NCBI GenBank assembly: GCA_047620505.1
Contig: JBLHKS010000269.1
Span: 1 to 8,881 of the forward strand
Reading direction: 5' to 3'
DNA: 8,881 nt
Origin: JBLHKS01 sp047620505
GTDB taxonomy: Bacteria > Verrucomicrobiota > Verrucomicrobiia > Verrucomicrobiales > DEV007
The position numbers were made by a program, and so were the translations under genes. The notes under the pieces are model-generated. The model did no database searches. It was not told where the DNA came from and saw only the letters and a list, made by a program, of their open reading frames with translations. Positions 1-6,140 of the stretch are shown one piece after another (position 1 is the stretch's first letter; every line of letters starts with the position of its first letter).

Positions 1-1038
1 GTTCAGAATCGTCTTGGCGTCACCGATGCATTTAACATCGACGTTGATCATCTTATTCACTTCGGAGACGTCGATATCGATATGGATGATCTTCGCCTGA
101 CGACCGAACATCTCCGGTTTGCCGATGATCCGATCATCAAACCGCGAGCCGATATTTATAATCAAATCGCACTCGACCATCGCCTTGTTCGCGTAAGCCG
201 TGCCGTGCATTCCCAGCATCCCGAGCGCCAAATCGTCCGTCTCAGGAAACACGCCCTTGCCTAGCAACGTCGTCGTCACCGGGATCCCGGTCTTCCTCGC
301 AAGATCCAGCAGCTGCTGATCCGCTCCCGACAACATCGCGCCATGGCCAGCCAGAATCACCGGGCACTTCGACTCGTTGATCAAATCGGCGGCCTCCTTG
401 ATTGCAGCCTTGTCGATTTCAAAACAACGTTCAGGATGATAGCCAGGAAGATCAATTTCCGCGTCGAGATCGCCGGTAAACGGATTCTGACTCACGTCCT
501 TCGGCACATCGATCAAAACCGGCCCAGGTCGGCCCGTAGTCGCGATGTGGTAAGCCTCGCGAGCGGTTCGAGGCAGGTCTTTCCCGTCTCGAACGAGGAA
601 ATTGTGCTTCACCACCGGCATCGTGATCCCAAAAGTGTCGGCTTCCTGAAACGCGTCCTTGCCCAACATCCACGTCACCTGCTGGCCCGTGATGATGATC
701 ATCGGAATCGAGTCCATCTGGGCAGTCATGATCCCAGTGATCGTGTTCCCAGCTCCAGGACCGCTCGTCACCAGCACCACCGCCGGCTTGCCGGTCGCAC
801 GGGCATAACCATCGGCCATGTGCGTCGCTCCCTGCTCATGCCGCGTCAGAATGAACTTGATGTTCGTGTCCACCGTCTCCAACGCATCGAAAATCGGCAG
901 CGCCGCCCCTCCTGAATAACCGAAAATGTATTCGATCCCGAGATCGTCCAGCGTCTTGACCAGCGCCTGCGCTCCGTCCATGGGTTCGGCTGCTGCCGCT
1001 TTCTTGCGAGAAGTCTTTGCGCGTTTTGGAGTGCTCAT
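1..1038 (-). CDS. ilvB: Acetolactate synthase (AHAS) large subunit, N-terminal part; 3' end outside window
   Basis: This is the catalytic subunit of acetohydroxyacid synthase, a cytoplasmic ThDP- and FAD-dependent enzyme. It condenses pyruvate with pyruvate or 2-ketobutyrate in the first common step of branched-chain amino acid synthesis. The visible 346 residues begin with a Lys/Ala-rich extension (about 1-19). The pyrimidine-binding ThDP domain follows: FGYSGGA at 39-45, RHEQGA at 66-71 with the catalytic Glu68, and TSGPGAGN at 91-98. DAFQE (128-132), KHNFLV (144-149) and TGRPGPVLIDVPKDV are all family hallmarks. The central FAD/Rossmann domain runs through GMLGMHGTAYAN, GSRFDDR and HIDIDVSE. 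The C-terminal ThDP domain is cut off by the window edge. The start is ATG at 1038, with no Shine-Dalgarno sequence. Val121 sits where plant enzymes have Pro197. The regulatory subunit gene ilvN is not in view. Other ThDP enzymes (oxalyl-CoA decarboxylase, glyoxylate carboligase) fit the DAFQE/KHN block less well. Confidence 0.96.
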   Translation of the reverse strand, partial: MSTPKRAKTSRKKAAAAEPMDGAQALVKTLDDLGIEYIFGYSGGAALPIFDALETVDTNIKFILTRHEQGATHMADGYARATGKPAVVLVTSGPGAGNTITGIMTAQMDSIPMIIITGQQVTWMLGKDAFQEADTFGITMPVVKHNFLVRDGKDLPRTAREAYHIATTGRPGPVLIDVPKDVSQNPFTGDLDAEIDLPGYHPERCFEIDKAAIKEAADLINESKCPVILAGHGAMLSGADQQLLDLARKTGIPVTTTLLGKGVFPETDDLALGMLGMHGTAYANKAMVECDLIINIGSRFDDRIIGKPEMFGRQAKIIHIDIDVSEVNKMINVDVKCIGDAKTILN

Positions 1039-1197
1039 TTTGAAAATTGGCAAATTTCGACGAAAAGTCGACCGAATCCAGATTCACGCAACCCAAAATC
1101 GTCATTTTTTCGACAAACCCGCAGAAATCGGCCCGTCAATCCGGCGAACATCACTCCTCAACCCAGCATTTCGACAACTCCGCCGCAATCTGAACGC
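1039..1197. promoter_or_regulatory. Upstream region of ilvB with a short leader dyad
   Basis: This stretch must contain the ilvB promoter and leader, but I see no convincing -35/-10 pair on the minus strand. The only visible structure is a 5-bp inverted repeat, TCGAC-gaaaa-GTCGA (1057-1071), 19 to 33 bases upstream of the ATG. No branched-chain-rich leader peptide of the enterobacterial ilv attenuator type was found. The dyad is short enough to be chance. Confidence 0.25.
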
Positions 1198-1230
1198 AAA
1201 AAACGCCTCCCCGGCGAACCGAAGAGGCGT
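1198..1230 (-). terminator. Strong intrinsic terminator of the small lipoprotein gene
   Basis: Read on the minus strand, bases 1230-1219 pair with 1214-1203 to give a 12-bp stem. Two of the pairs are T-G wobbles (1223/1210 and 1222/1211), and the loop is TTCG. Six Ts (1203-1198) follow. On the plus strand the wobbles become A-C mismatches and no T-run follows, so the element acts on minus-strand transcripts. It lies 71 bases after the stop of the 72-residue lipoprotein gene and before ilvB. It supports that small gene as a real, separately transcribed unit. Confidence 0.85.
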
Positions 1231-1301
1231 CTGTTTCTGGAAATCCGCTGGAGGAGTTCCCTTTTAGTTACGGCGCAAGAAATTAGAATTTCGCTCGTTC
1301 A

Positions 1302-1520
1302 TTACCGGCAATAGTTGCCTCCGTAGCTGCTTCCGCCTCCGCGGTGCCCGCCGCCACGGTGTCCGTAGCCGCTATCGTGATGTTGATGACCGCTATTATT
1401 ATAGCCGTGATGCCCAATGTGAGCGTTGTGGCAGCTGCTGAGCGAAAAAATACCCGCAAGGATCGCAAAGATGCCGCAGGTTTTGAGAATTCTGGATTTG
1501 GTAGTTGGAGAGGTTTTCAT
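1302..1520 (-). CDS. Small His/Gly-rich lipoprotein, function unknown
   Basis: A 72-residue predicted lipoprotein. Residues 1-29 form a signal peptide: a basic start (Lys2, Lys8, Arg10, Lys13), then a hydrophobic core at 16-27. It ends in a lipobox LSSC (27-30), so Cys30 would be lipidated and the protein anchored in the envelope. The mature part is only 43 residues. It is very rich in Gly and Tyr, with nine His and repeated GHRGGG units, and Cys71 lies next to the end. The composition would suit loose metal binding, but no known family is recognised and that role is inference. The start is ATG at 1520. A possible AGGG ribosome site lies 11 bases upstream, inside a small dyad. A strong terminator follows at 1230-1198. 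The gene is divergent from the sulfatase, with about 114 bases between start codons. The overlapping ORF in another frame is an Ala/Thr-rich shadow. Confidence 0.72.
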   Translation of the reverse strand: MKTSPTTKSRILKTCGIFAILAGIFSLSSCHNAHIGHHGYNNSGHQHHDSGYGHRGGGHRGGGSSYGGNYCR

Positions 1521-1527
1521 ATCAGTT

Positions 1528-1545
1528 CGGACCCTGGTGAGTCCG
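1528..1545 (-). promoter_or_regulatory. Leader dyad over the lipoprotein ribosome site
   Basis: A 5-bp perfect inverted repeat, CGGAC-N8-GTCCG, ends 7 bases upstream of the lipoprotein ATG. On the transcript it would enclose the only purine-rich (AGGG) ribosome-site candidate. It could modulate translation, or it could be chance given its short arms. Confidence 0.2.
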
Positions 1546-1634
1546 GCTTTCGACGGGGGCGCCTTCCGTCCTATTCAGCTCAGACCCCGCAAAAAACCGA
1601 TTTCCAGCCGCCCGCCGCCGGTCCAGACTCCTCC

Positions 1635-2999
1635 ATGAACTGGCGAATCCTTCTGTGCTTCCTCTTTCTCGGCGCATCCTGCGCGCGCGCCGCCGAGAAG
1701 CCCCCTAACATCCTCTTCATCCTGATCGATGACCTCGGCTGGATGGATCTCAGCTGTCAGGGAAATCCAAATCTCCACACGCCCAACATCGACCGTTTCG
1801 CGAAGCAAGGGATGCGCTTCACAGACGCCTACGCCGCGGCGCCGGTCTGTTCGCCGACCCGAGCTGCGATCATGACCGGGTTTTCGCCGGCTCGGCTTCA
1901 CCTCACGAATCACCTGCCTCATCAGGAGCGTTTCACGCCGGAAAACTCGAATCTGCTTCCCGCTGAAATGACGAACCAGCTCCCGCTGGAAAATATCACG
2001 ATCGCCGAGCGGCTCCGCGACGATGCCGGTTACGCCACTGCATTTATCGGGAAGTGGCATCTCTATTCGGGCAAGAAATCTGAATTCGCGCCCCAGCATC
2101 AGGGCTTCGACATCAACATCGGCGGCTGCGCGAACGGTGGGCCGCCTACTTTTTTCGATCCGTATCGAATCGACTTTCTCGAAGACAGAAAGAAGGGCGA
2201 GTACCTGCCCGATCGCCTCGCCGACGAGGCAATTTCCTTCATGCGAGACCAAACGGAAGCAGCGAAGCCGTTTTACGTCGCTCTTTTCAATTACACCGTT
2301 CACTGGCCGATGGAGGCTCCGGAAAACCTCGTCGAAAAATACAAAAACCGGCCGCTCAAAGGCTATCGAGATCATCGTTACGCCGCGATGATCGAAGCGA
2401 TGGACTCTGCAATCGGCCGGGTGCTTGAAGAACTCGATCAGCTCGAAATCGCCGATGAAACGCTTGTCGTTTTCACCTCGGACAACGGCCCGTTCGGCGG
2501 CGTTGGCGATGCGCGTCCGCTGCGCGCTGACAAGGGCCATCTTTATGAAGGCGGGATTCGCGTTCCGCTGATCGTTCGTTGGCCGGGAATCGTCGATCCG
2601 GGCACGGTCAGCGCGGTGCCGGTCATCAGCACCGATTTCTACCCGACTTTGCTCGACGCCGCCGGTCTGGAGCCGCTTGAATCCTACCCAGGCGATGGAG
2701 AAAACCTTCAGCAGCTGCTGGCAGGCGAAGGAAAGCTGAAACGCGACGCGATTTTCTGGCATTACCCGAATTTCGCCTGGCATCGAGGGAATCGCCTCGG
2801 AAGCGCGATCCGAATGGGCGATTTCAAGCTCCTCAACTTCTTCGATGACGACTCTGTCGAGCTCTACAATCTCAAAGACGACTTAGGCGAAAAGAAAAAT
2901 CTCGCCGATGAGCAGCCGGAGTTGGCCGCTCGGATGAAGACTCGACTGGCCGATTGGCGGGAGTCTTCCGGGGCGAAATCTCCGCGCCCGCGCGGTTAA
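1635..2999 (+). CDS. Secreted FGly-dependent sulfatase (arylsulfatase A-like, alkaline-phosphatase fold)
   Basis: Predicted 454-residue type I sulfatase that hydrolyses sulfate esters, probably on sulfated glycans, in the periplasm or outside the cell. Residues 1-19 are a Sec signal peptide (hydrophobic 5-15, cleavage after ARA). The metal-binding DDLG lies at 32-35. The CSPTR signature (72-76) follows, in which Cys72 would be oxidised to formylglycine. Then come GKWHL (139-143), HWP (223-225), and TSDNGP (281-286) with metal ligands Asp283/Asn284. KGHLYEGGIRVPLIVRWPG is the usual C-terminal block. A short C-terminal subdomain with ELYNLKDD completes a normal family length. I chose ATG 1635 because it begins the signal peptide; the frame is open back to 1344, but that stretch covers the divergent lipoprotein gene. 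No Shine-Dalgarno sequence is seen. No formylglycine-generating enzyme or other glycan gene is in the window. The exact sulfated substrate cannot be told from sequence by eye. Confidence 0.95.
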   Translation: MNWRILLCFLFLGASCARAAEKPPNILFILIDDLGWMDLSCQGNPNLHTPNIDRFAKQGMRFTDAYAAAPVCSPTRAAIMTGFSPARLHLTNHLPHQERFTPENSNLLPAEMTNQLPLENITIAERLRDDAGYATAFIGKWHLYSGKKSEFAPQHQGFDINIGGCANGGPPTFFDPYRIDFLEDRKKGEYLPDRLADEAISFMRDQTEAAKPFYVALFNYTVHWPMEAPENLVEKYKNRPLKGYRDHRYAAMIEAMDSAIGRVLEELDQLEIADETLVVFTSDNGPFGGVGDARPLRADKGHLYEGGIRVPLIVRWPGIVDPGTVSAVPVISTDFYPTLLDAAGLEPLESYPGDGENLQQLLAGEGKLKRDAIFWHYPNFAWHRGNRLGSAIRMGDFKLLNFFDDDSVELYNLKDDLGEKKNLADEQPELAARMKTRLADWRESSGAKSPRPRG

Positions 3000-3002
3000 A
3001 AA

Positions 3003-3212
3003 TCAGTCCACCATCCGAAGCAACTTCGATGGGCTGGCGACGACGTAATGGAGAGTTCCGTCGTACTTCAATTCCGCGATGTAGCCGAAATATTTCCCCT
3101 CGCCTGTCTCAGCTGTCAGCTGCGGCTGCTGAGAGCGTGTAATCGGCTTCCATCGTCTCCACGCCCGTTTTCCAATCATGGGGAACCGAGGGAAATCTCG
3201 TTTCTCCCCCAC
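3003..3212 (-). CDS. Small ORF downstream of the blaR1-like gene, unknown; possibly a displaced C-terminus
   Basis: A 69-residue ORF starting at GTG 3212, with AAGGGG 7 bases upstream. It lies 19 bases after the stop of the M56 gene, so it would be co-transcribed with it. The second half (ETGEGKYFGYIAELKYDG and onward) looks like ordinary structured protein with varied codon use. The first third is very basic (Arg/Lys/Trp). Its stop lies 3 bases from the sulfatase stop on the other strand, so the genes meet tail to tail. No family is recognised. There are two readings: an independent small gene, or the last part of the M56 protein thrown out of frame, since the preceding sequence is protein-like in yet another frame. 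A second possible start is ATG at residue 12. Confidence 0.45.
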   Translation of the reverse strand: MGEKRDFPRFPMIGKRAWRRWKPITRSQQPQLTAETGEGKYFGYIAELKYDGTLHYVVASPSKLLRMVD

Positions 3213-3309
3213 CCGTCCACCCCTTTCTTCATCAACAAGTGAGCCTGAAGCCGGATATCCTCGGGCTTAACGGGCTTGCCTTGTCTACTTTCGAGGAACC
3301 TCCCCTCTC
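3176..3309 (-). other. Out-of-frame protein-like tail of the blaR1-like gene (possible frameshift)
   Basis: The annotated M56 protein ends in an uncharacteristic Ser/Pro/Arg tail after KQMERG. In the -1 frame the same DNA reads on as ESRQGKPVKPEDIRLQAHLL, then MKKGVDGWGRNE, and stops at 3176-3178. This stretch is charged and helix-like, and most codons end in G or C (22 of 28 from the GKPVKP part on). A purine run GAGAGGGGAGG (minus strand, about 3309-3299) is a natural slip or sequencing-error site where the frames could switch. This could be a real mutation, an assembly error or programmed slippage. The sequence alone cannot decide. Confidence 0.4.
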
Positions 3310-5556
3310 CATCTGCTTCAGCCAGGCCTCCGTCGCGTTTAGATTCGCCTTCGTATTTCGGATGATCAGCTGGCTCGTCGACGGATTGTAAATCGCGGAT
3401 GCTCCAATCCCAAACTCGACACCAGCCGCCTCAAGCACTCTTTTTGCGTCCGCCCCCTTCAACTTTTCCCGGGCGTTAAAATTCACCCCGTAAGACTTGG
3501 TGTAGAGCAGATCTGGATTCTCATCGCGCGCCTCATCTTTAGCCGAAATCACGACGGCGTGAGCCTGGATGCTCAACTGGGTCTGGGAAAGCTCGGCGAC
3601 GTAGCGCAACGCCTCGGCCAACGGCACATTCGTCAGCCGAAGCGTAATTTTCGTCTTAGCAACTGCTGCCCCGTTCCGAAGAATCAGGTTAACTCCTTTC
3701 CTCCCCGGATCAGGCTCGTTCACGTCCAGTTCAACACTCTTGGCTCGAAGAAACTCAAGAGCTTGATCCAAGGGCGTGTCGTTCAGATCCACTTTGGGAA
3801 TCACAATTGTTTTGAGCTTCTTTTCCAGCCTCGCATCCGCAGGCGGCGGAGCAATTCCCTGATTTTCACCGCCTTCAGCCGGGACGAAAAGCACAGCATT
3901 CTGGTCGACCCGAATTTCGAGCCTTGCCAAGGCTGCGGTGTAACGAAGAGCCTCGACCAACGGAACATTCGTCAACCGAAGCGTGATTTCCGTCTCAGCA
4001 GCTGCTGGTCCGGCCCGCAGAAGCATGTTCATTCCCTTAAGCTTCGGATCGGGCTCTTCAGCGTCGAGTTCGACGCTTTTTTGCCGAAGAAAAGCGATCG
4101 CATCCGACAGCGGAGTGTCGTCGAACTCGATCATCGGCACGGTGATCTTCCTCAGCTTAGCTTCGATTTTCCCATCCGATTTTGAAATCGGAATCGCGAT
4201 TCCCGCCTCCCCCGGCGTGATCACGAGGGCCGATTCGTCGATCCGCGCGCCGAGTCCCGCGATTTCACAAATATAACGAACGGCATCGCCAAGCGTCGTG
4301 TTTTGCAGCTTCAGCGAAATCCCATCAACAGCCTTCGCATCGACTAAAATGAGGAGGTTGATCCCTTTGAGCTCCGGATCGGGCTCTTCACTGTCGAGTT
4401 CCCTGCTTTTGTGGCGAAGAAACTCGAAAGCCTGATCCAACGGCGTGTCGGCGAATTCGATTTCCGGAATCACGATCGAATTGAGTTTGTCCGCGATCGG
4501 CCCCGTCGGTTTCGCGTCCTCCTGGGCAAAACCCACGGTCCCCAAAATTGCGCCAGCCGATGCGAGAACGAATCCAACGCAAGTCGCAATCCAACGCTTC
4601 GGCGGCTGACGGTCCGCGTGCCTCCGGACCGCACGCAGCCGGCTGAGGACTCCAGGAAGTCGAAGAAACGTCGCTGCGGGAGCGCGGACTGGAACGAGAT
4701 CGAGCGCAAGTTGAGCGAGGGCACCTCGGTAGGACTCGGTTCCGCCACTTCGCGCGGCTTCGGCGTCGGAAGCCTCCTCACAAGACTTCAAATGAAGCGC
4801 GGCCAGGCACCAGGCAAGCGGATGAAACCAGACGAGGCAGCTCAGAATCCGGACGGCCGGAATCCAGAACGCGTCGTGGTTTTTCAAATGCGCTGCTTCG
4901 TGCCTGAAAACATGCCGAAGCAGGTGAAGCTGCTCGGATTCCGCCAAGGCCGAAGGAATGACGAGCGCGCTTCGAAAACCGGGTTTCAGAAACGGCGAGG
5001 CCAGACCACGAGCGACTTGAAGCCGGGTTTCGCGGACTCCCATTTCGGCGCAGATTTTTCGCCATTCGCCGAGAACTCGCGAGCTTGGCTCGGTCCAGGA
5101 TTTTGACTCCCGCGAGACTCCTCGGAGCTGGAAAAATTCGCGCAGCGTCAGGATCAGCGCCACGCCCAGCCAAATCGCCAGAACCCAGACGGAAGCCGGA
5201 ATCGCGCTCGATTTCGCCGGCACCTGCTGGACCGGCTCCACCGCGAACGGCTCAGCAATCACCATCGGTAGCGCAGCCGTTTCGAGCTCAAAAGCGGGCG
5301 CCTCGACCTCGGTCGAAACCGGATTCTGCCACAGCAGCTGCTGTTCTTGAAATCGCGCCTTCAGGTGAAGCTGCGGCTCGAGAAAATCCGCAATCAAAAT
5401 CACTGGCACGGCAAAAATCGCACCGCGGACGAGCAGAACTCGCCACCTCGGCTCAAGGGCTCGGAGAATCAAAGCGAGCCCAAGCACAACGGCGAGCAAA
5501 ATGGTCACCTTGGTCAAGGCTCCAGCGATCAGGTCAAAATTGAAGTCAGTCATCAT
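3232..5556 (-). CDS. BlaR1/MecR1-like M56 membrane metalloprotease with triplicated STN/secretin-N0-like sensor
   Basis: A 774-residue zinc metalloprotease of the antirepressor type, which in this family cleaves its partner BlaI repressor on signal. Membrane segments lie at about 12-33, 41-59, 121-139 and 323-343. The M56 domain lies before the last one, with HEAAH (219-223, zinc His219/His223 and catalytic Glu220), HPLAW (245-249) and CEEASD (259-264, probable third ligand). After the last segment the periplasmic part holds three copies of a module at about 354-449, 464-560 and 576-672. Each has an (I/V)xxP-x5-DTPL motif, EPDP, a KG(I/M/V)N motif and an LxNxxLxxAxRY motif. A secretin-like segment with GASAIYNPSTSQLIIRNT (718-735) follows. 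There is no penicillin-binding SxxK domain, so the ligand is probably not a beta-lactam. The ATG at 5556 (or 5553) overlaps blaI by 11 (or 8) bases, indicating translational coupling. An upstream in-frame ATG at 5619 would lie deep inside blaI and is unlikely. The last 24 residues look frameshifted. Confidence 0.88.
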   Translation of the reverse strand: MMTDFNFDLIAGALTKVTILLAVVLGLALILRALEPRWRVLLVRGAIFAVPVILIADFLEPQLHLKARFQEQQLLWQNPVSTEVEAPAFELETAALPMVIAEPFAVEPVQQVPAKSSAIPASVWVLAIWLGVALILTLREFFQLRGVSRESKSWTEPSSRVLGEWRKICAEMGVRETRLQVARGLASPFLKPGFRSALVIPSALAESEQLHLLRHVFRHEAAHLKNHDAFWIPAVRILSCLVWFHPLAWCLAALHLKSCEEASDAEAARSGGTESYRGALAQLALDLVPVRAPAATFLRLPGVLSRLRAVRRHADRQPPKRWIATCVGFVLASAGAILGTVGFAQEDAKPTGPIADKLNSIVIPEIEFADTPLDQAFEFLRHKSRELDSEEPDPELKGINLLILVDAKAVDGISLKLQNTTLGDAVRYICEIAGLGARIDESALVITPGEAGIAIPISKSDGKIEAKLRKITVPMIEFDDTPLSDAIAFLRQKSVELDAEEPDPKLKGMNMLLRAGPAAAETEITLRLTNVPLVEALRYTAALARLEIRVDQNAVLFVPAEGGENQGIAPPPADARLEKKLKTIVIPKVDLNDTPLDQALEFLRAKSVELDVNEPDPGRKGVNLILRNGAAVAKTKITLRLTNVPLAEALRYVAELSQTQLSIQAHAVVISAKDEARDENPDLLYTKSYGVNFNAREKLKGADAKRVLEAAGVEFGIGASAIYNPSTSQLIIRNTKANLNATEAWLKQMERGGSSKVDKASPLSPRISGFRLTC
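3541..4497 (-). repeat. Three tandem intragenic repeats coding the sensor modules
   Basis: Units are at about 4497-4210, 4167-3877 and 3831-3541, each roughly 96 codons, joined by 14- to 15-residue linkers. Copies 2 and 3 are the closest to each other: both have SVELD, a KGxNxxLR motif and ITLRLTNVPLxEALRY. Copy 1 is more diverged. DNA identity persists in the EPDP stretch, for example gggctcttca at 4051 and 4381. This points to duplication of an ancestral STN/secretin-N0-like domain within the gene. Membership of that fold is my inference from the motif pattern. Confidence 0.8.
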
Positions 5557-5971
5557 CGGATTTGGTTGAGGTTTTGGCAGAAGTTTCAGTGGCGATGGCT
5601 TCGAGTTCCCGGATTTCATCCCGAGTCAGCGAATCATCCTGTAAAAGTTGGGCGAGCAGGCCCGCTCGCGATCCCCCCGAAAAAACTCGGGCCAGGCCAG
5701 AAAAAACATTCGAAAGCGTCCTGCGTTTTTCGTTTCTCGGCCGATAAACGAACGCTTTGCCCAGCTTCTCGCGCTCGATTTCACCCCGTTCGACCAAAAC
5801 GCGAAGAACAGAACGGAGAGTGGCGTTCTCGATCGGCCAATCGAACCGCTCCTCGATATCCGAAGGCTTCATCGGGCCCTCGGCGTCCCAGAGAATCTGG
5901 AGAACGTGGAGTTGAGTGCGGTTGAAGTCTGGAATCTTCGAATCTACGAGGTCTGGCAGGTCGGTCGGCAT
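5546..5971 (-). CDS. blaI: BlaI/MecI-family winged-helix repressor
   Basis: A 141-residue penicillinase-repressor-family regulator. The winged-helix DNA-binding domain covers about 16-80: RTQLHVLQILWDAEGPMKPSDI, then a recognition helix around NATLRSVLRVL (49-59) and a wing at GKAFVYRP (71-78). The C-terminal dimerisation and cleavage part has the typical RVFSGGSRAGLLAQLL (95-110) followed by a DSLTRDEIRELE segment. It would bind as a dimer to the two dyads just upstream and repress its own operon until the M56 partner cleaves it. I chose ATG 5971 because it gives the normal family N-terminus. The frame is open to 6100, but that extension runs through the operator dyads and looks non-coding. 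No Shine-Dalgarno sequence is present, since an operator begins 8 bases upstream of the ATG. Its 3' end overlaps the M56 gene start. The target is probably not a beta-lactamase, as none is nearby. Confidence 0.9.
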   Translation of the reverse strand: MPTDLPDLVDSKIPDFNRTQLHVLQILWDAEGPMKPSDIEERFDWPIENATLRSVLRVLVERGEIEREKLGKAFVYRPRNEKRRTLSNVFSGLARVFSGGSRAGLLAQLLQDDSLTRDEIRELEAIATETSAKTSTKSDDD

Positions 5972-5978
5972 GTCTAAG

Positions 5979-5993
5979 TGTGAGAATTTCACA
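5979..5993. promoter_or_regulatory. Probable BlaI operator, proximal
   Basis: The 15-base dyad TGTGAGAATTTCACA has perfect arms TGTGA/TCACA around 5 AT-rich bases and is preceded by AAG. It ends 8 bases before the blaI ATG, so a bound repressor would cover the ribosome-site region and probably the transcription start. It shares arms and spacing with the dyad at 6020-6034. BlaI/MecI proteins bind TGT/ACA-type dyads, which fits; the assignment is inference from position and duplication. Confidence 0.7.
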
Positions 5994-6019
5994 ATTGAAG
6001 CCAAGCGACAAGGAAAAAG

Positions 6020-6034
6020 TGTGAAAAATTCACA
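6020..6034. promoter_or_regulatory. Probable BlaI operator, distal
   Basis: The 15-base dyad TGTGAAAAATTCACA is identical in its arms to the proximal copy (the inner symmetric match extends to TGTGAA/TTCACA). The two centres are 41 bases apart, close to four helical turns. Two repressor dimers would therefore sit on the same DNA face. It lies between blaI and the divergent TPR-like gene and could affect both. Confidence 0.7.
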
Positions 6035-6061
6035 GTTTAGCAAAATTGCCCCGTCCAGGGC

Positions 6062-6094
6062 CTCGGATTTTGACCGATCATTCGACAATCCGAG
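6062..6094. promoter_or_regulatory. 8-bp inverted repeat upstream of the TPR-like gene
   Basis: The perfect arms CTCGGATT (6062-6069) and AATCCGAG (6087-6094) flank a 17-base loop that contains TTGACC (6070-6075), a possible -35 element. No good -10 follows. The repeat sits 46 bases before the ATG at 6141 and could be an operator or a leader hairpin of that gene. Confidence 0.35.
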
Positions 6095-6140
6095 TTGCAT
6101 CCGTCCGTGATTTCAGCCTAAGGTCCGGCGCGATCCCACC

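Noticed and set aside
1344..1634. Extended sulfatase start at 1344
   Set aside because: The added 97 residues cover the divergent lipoprotein gene and its leader. ATG 1635 gives a clean signal peptide.
1575..2783. 402-residue minus-strand ORF opposite the sulfatase
   Set aside because: It is antisense to a gene with every sulfatase motif intact, is very Arg-rich and has no family-like motif. It is a frame shadow.
5557..5619. M56 gene start at ATG 5619
   Set aside because: It would overlap blaI by 74 bases and add a Pro/Lys-rich leader before the first membrane segment. ATG 5556 or 5553 is the usual short coupled overlap.
5546..5971. Beta-lactam resistance locus
   Set aside because: BlaI and M56 names suggest it, but there is no beta-lactamase or PBP gene here, and the sensor has no penicillin-binding domain. 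The pair is better read as a general switch.
5972..6100. Extended blaI start at 6100 (43 extra residues)
   Set aside because: The extension runs through both operator dyads and has no protein-like character. The family N-terminus begins at 5971.
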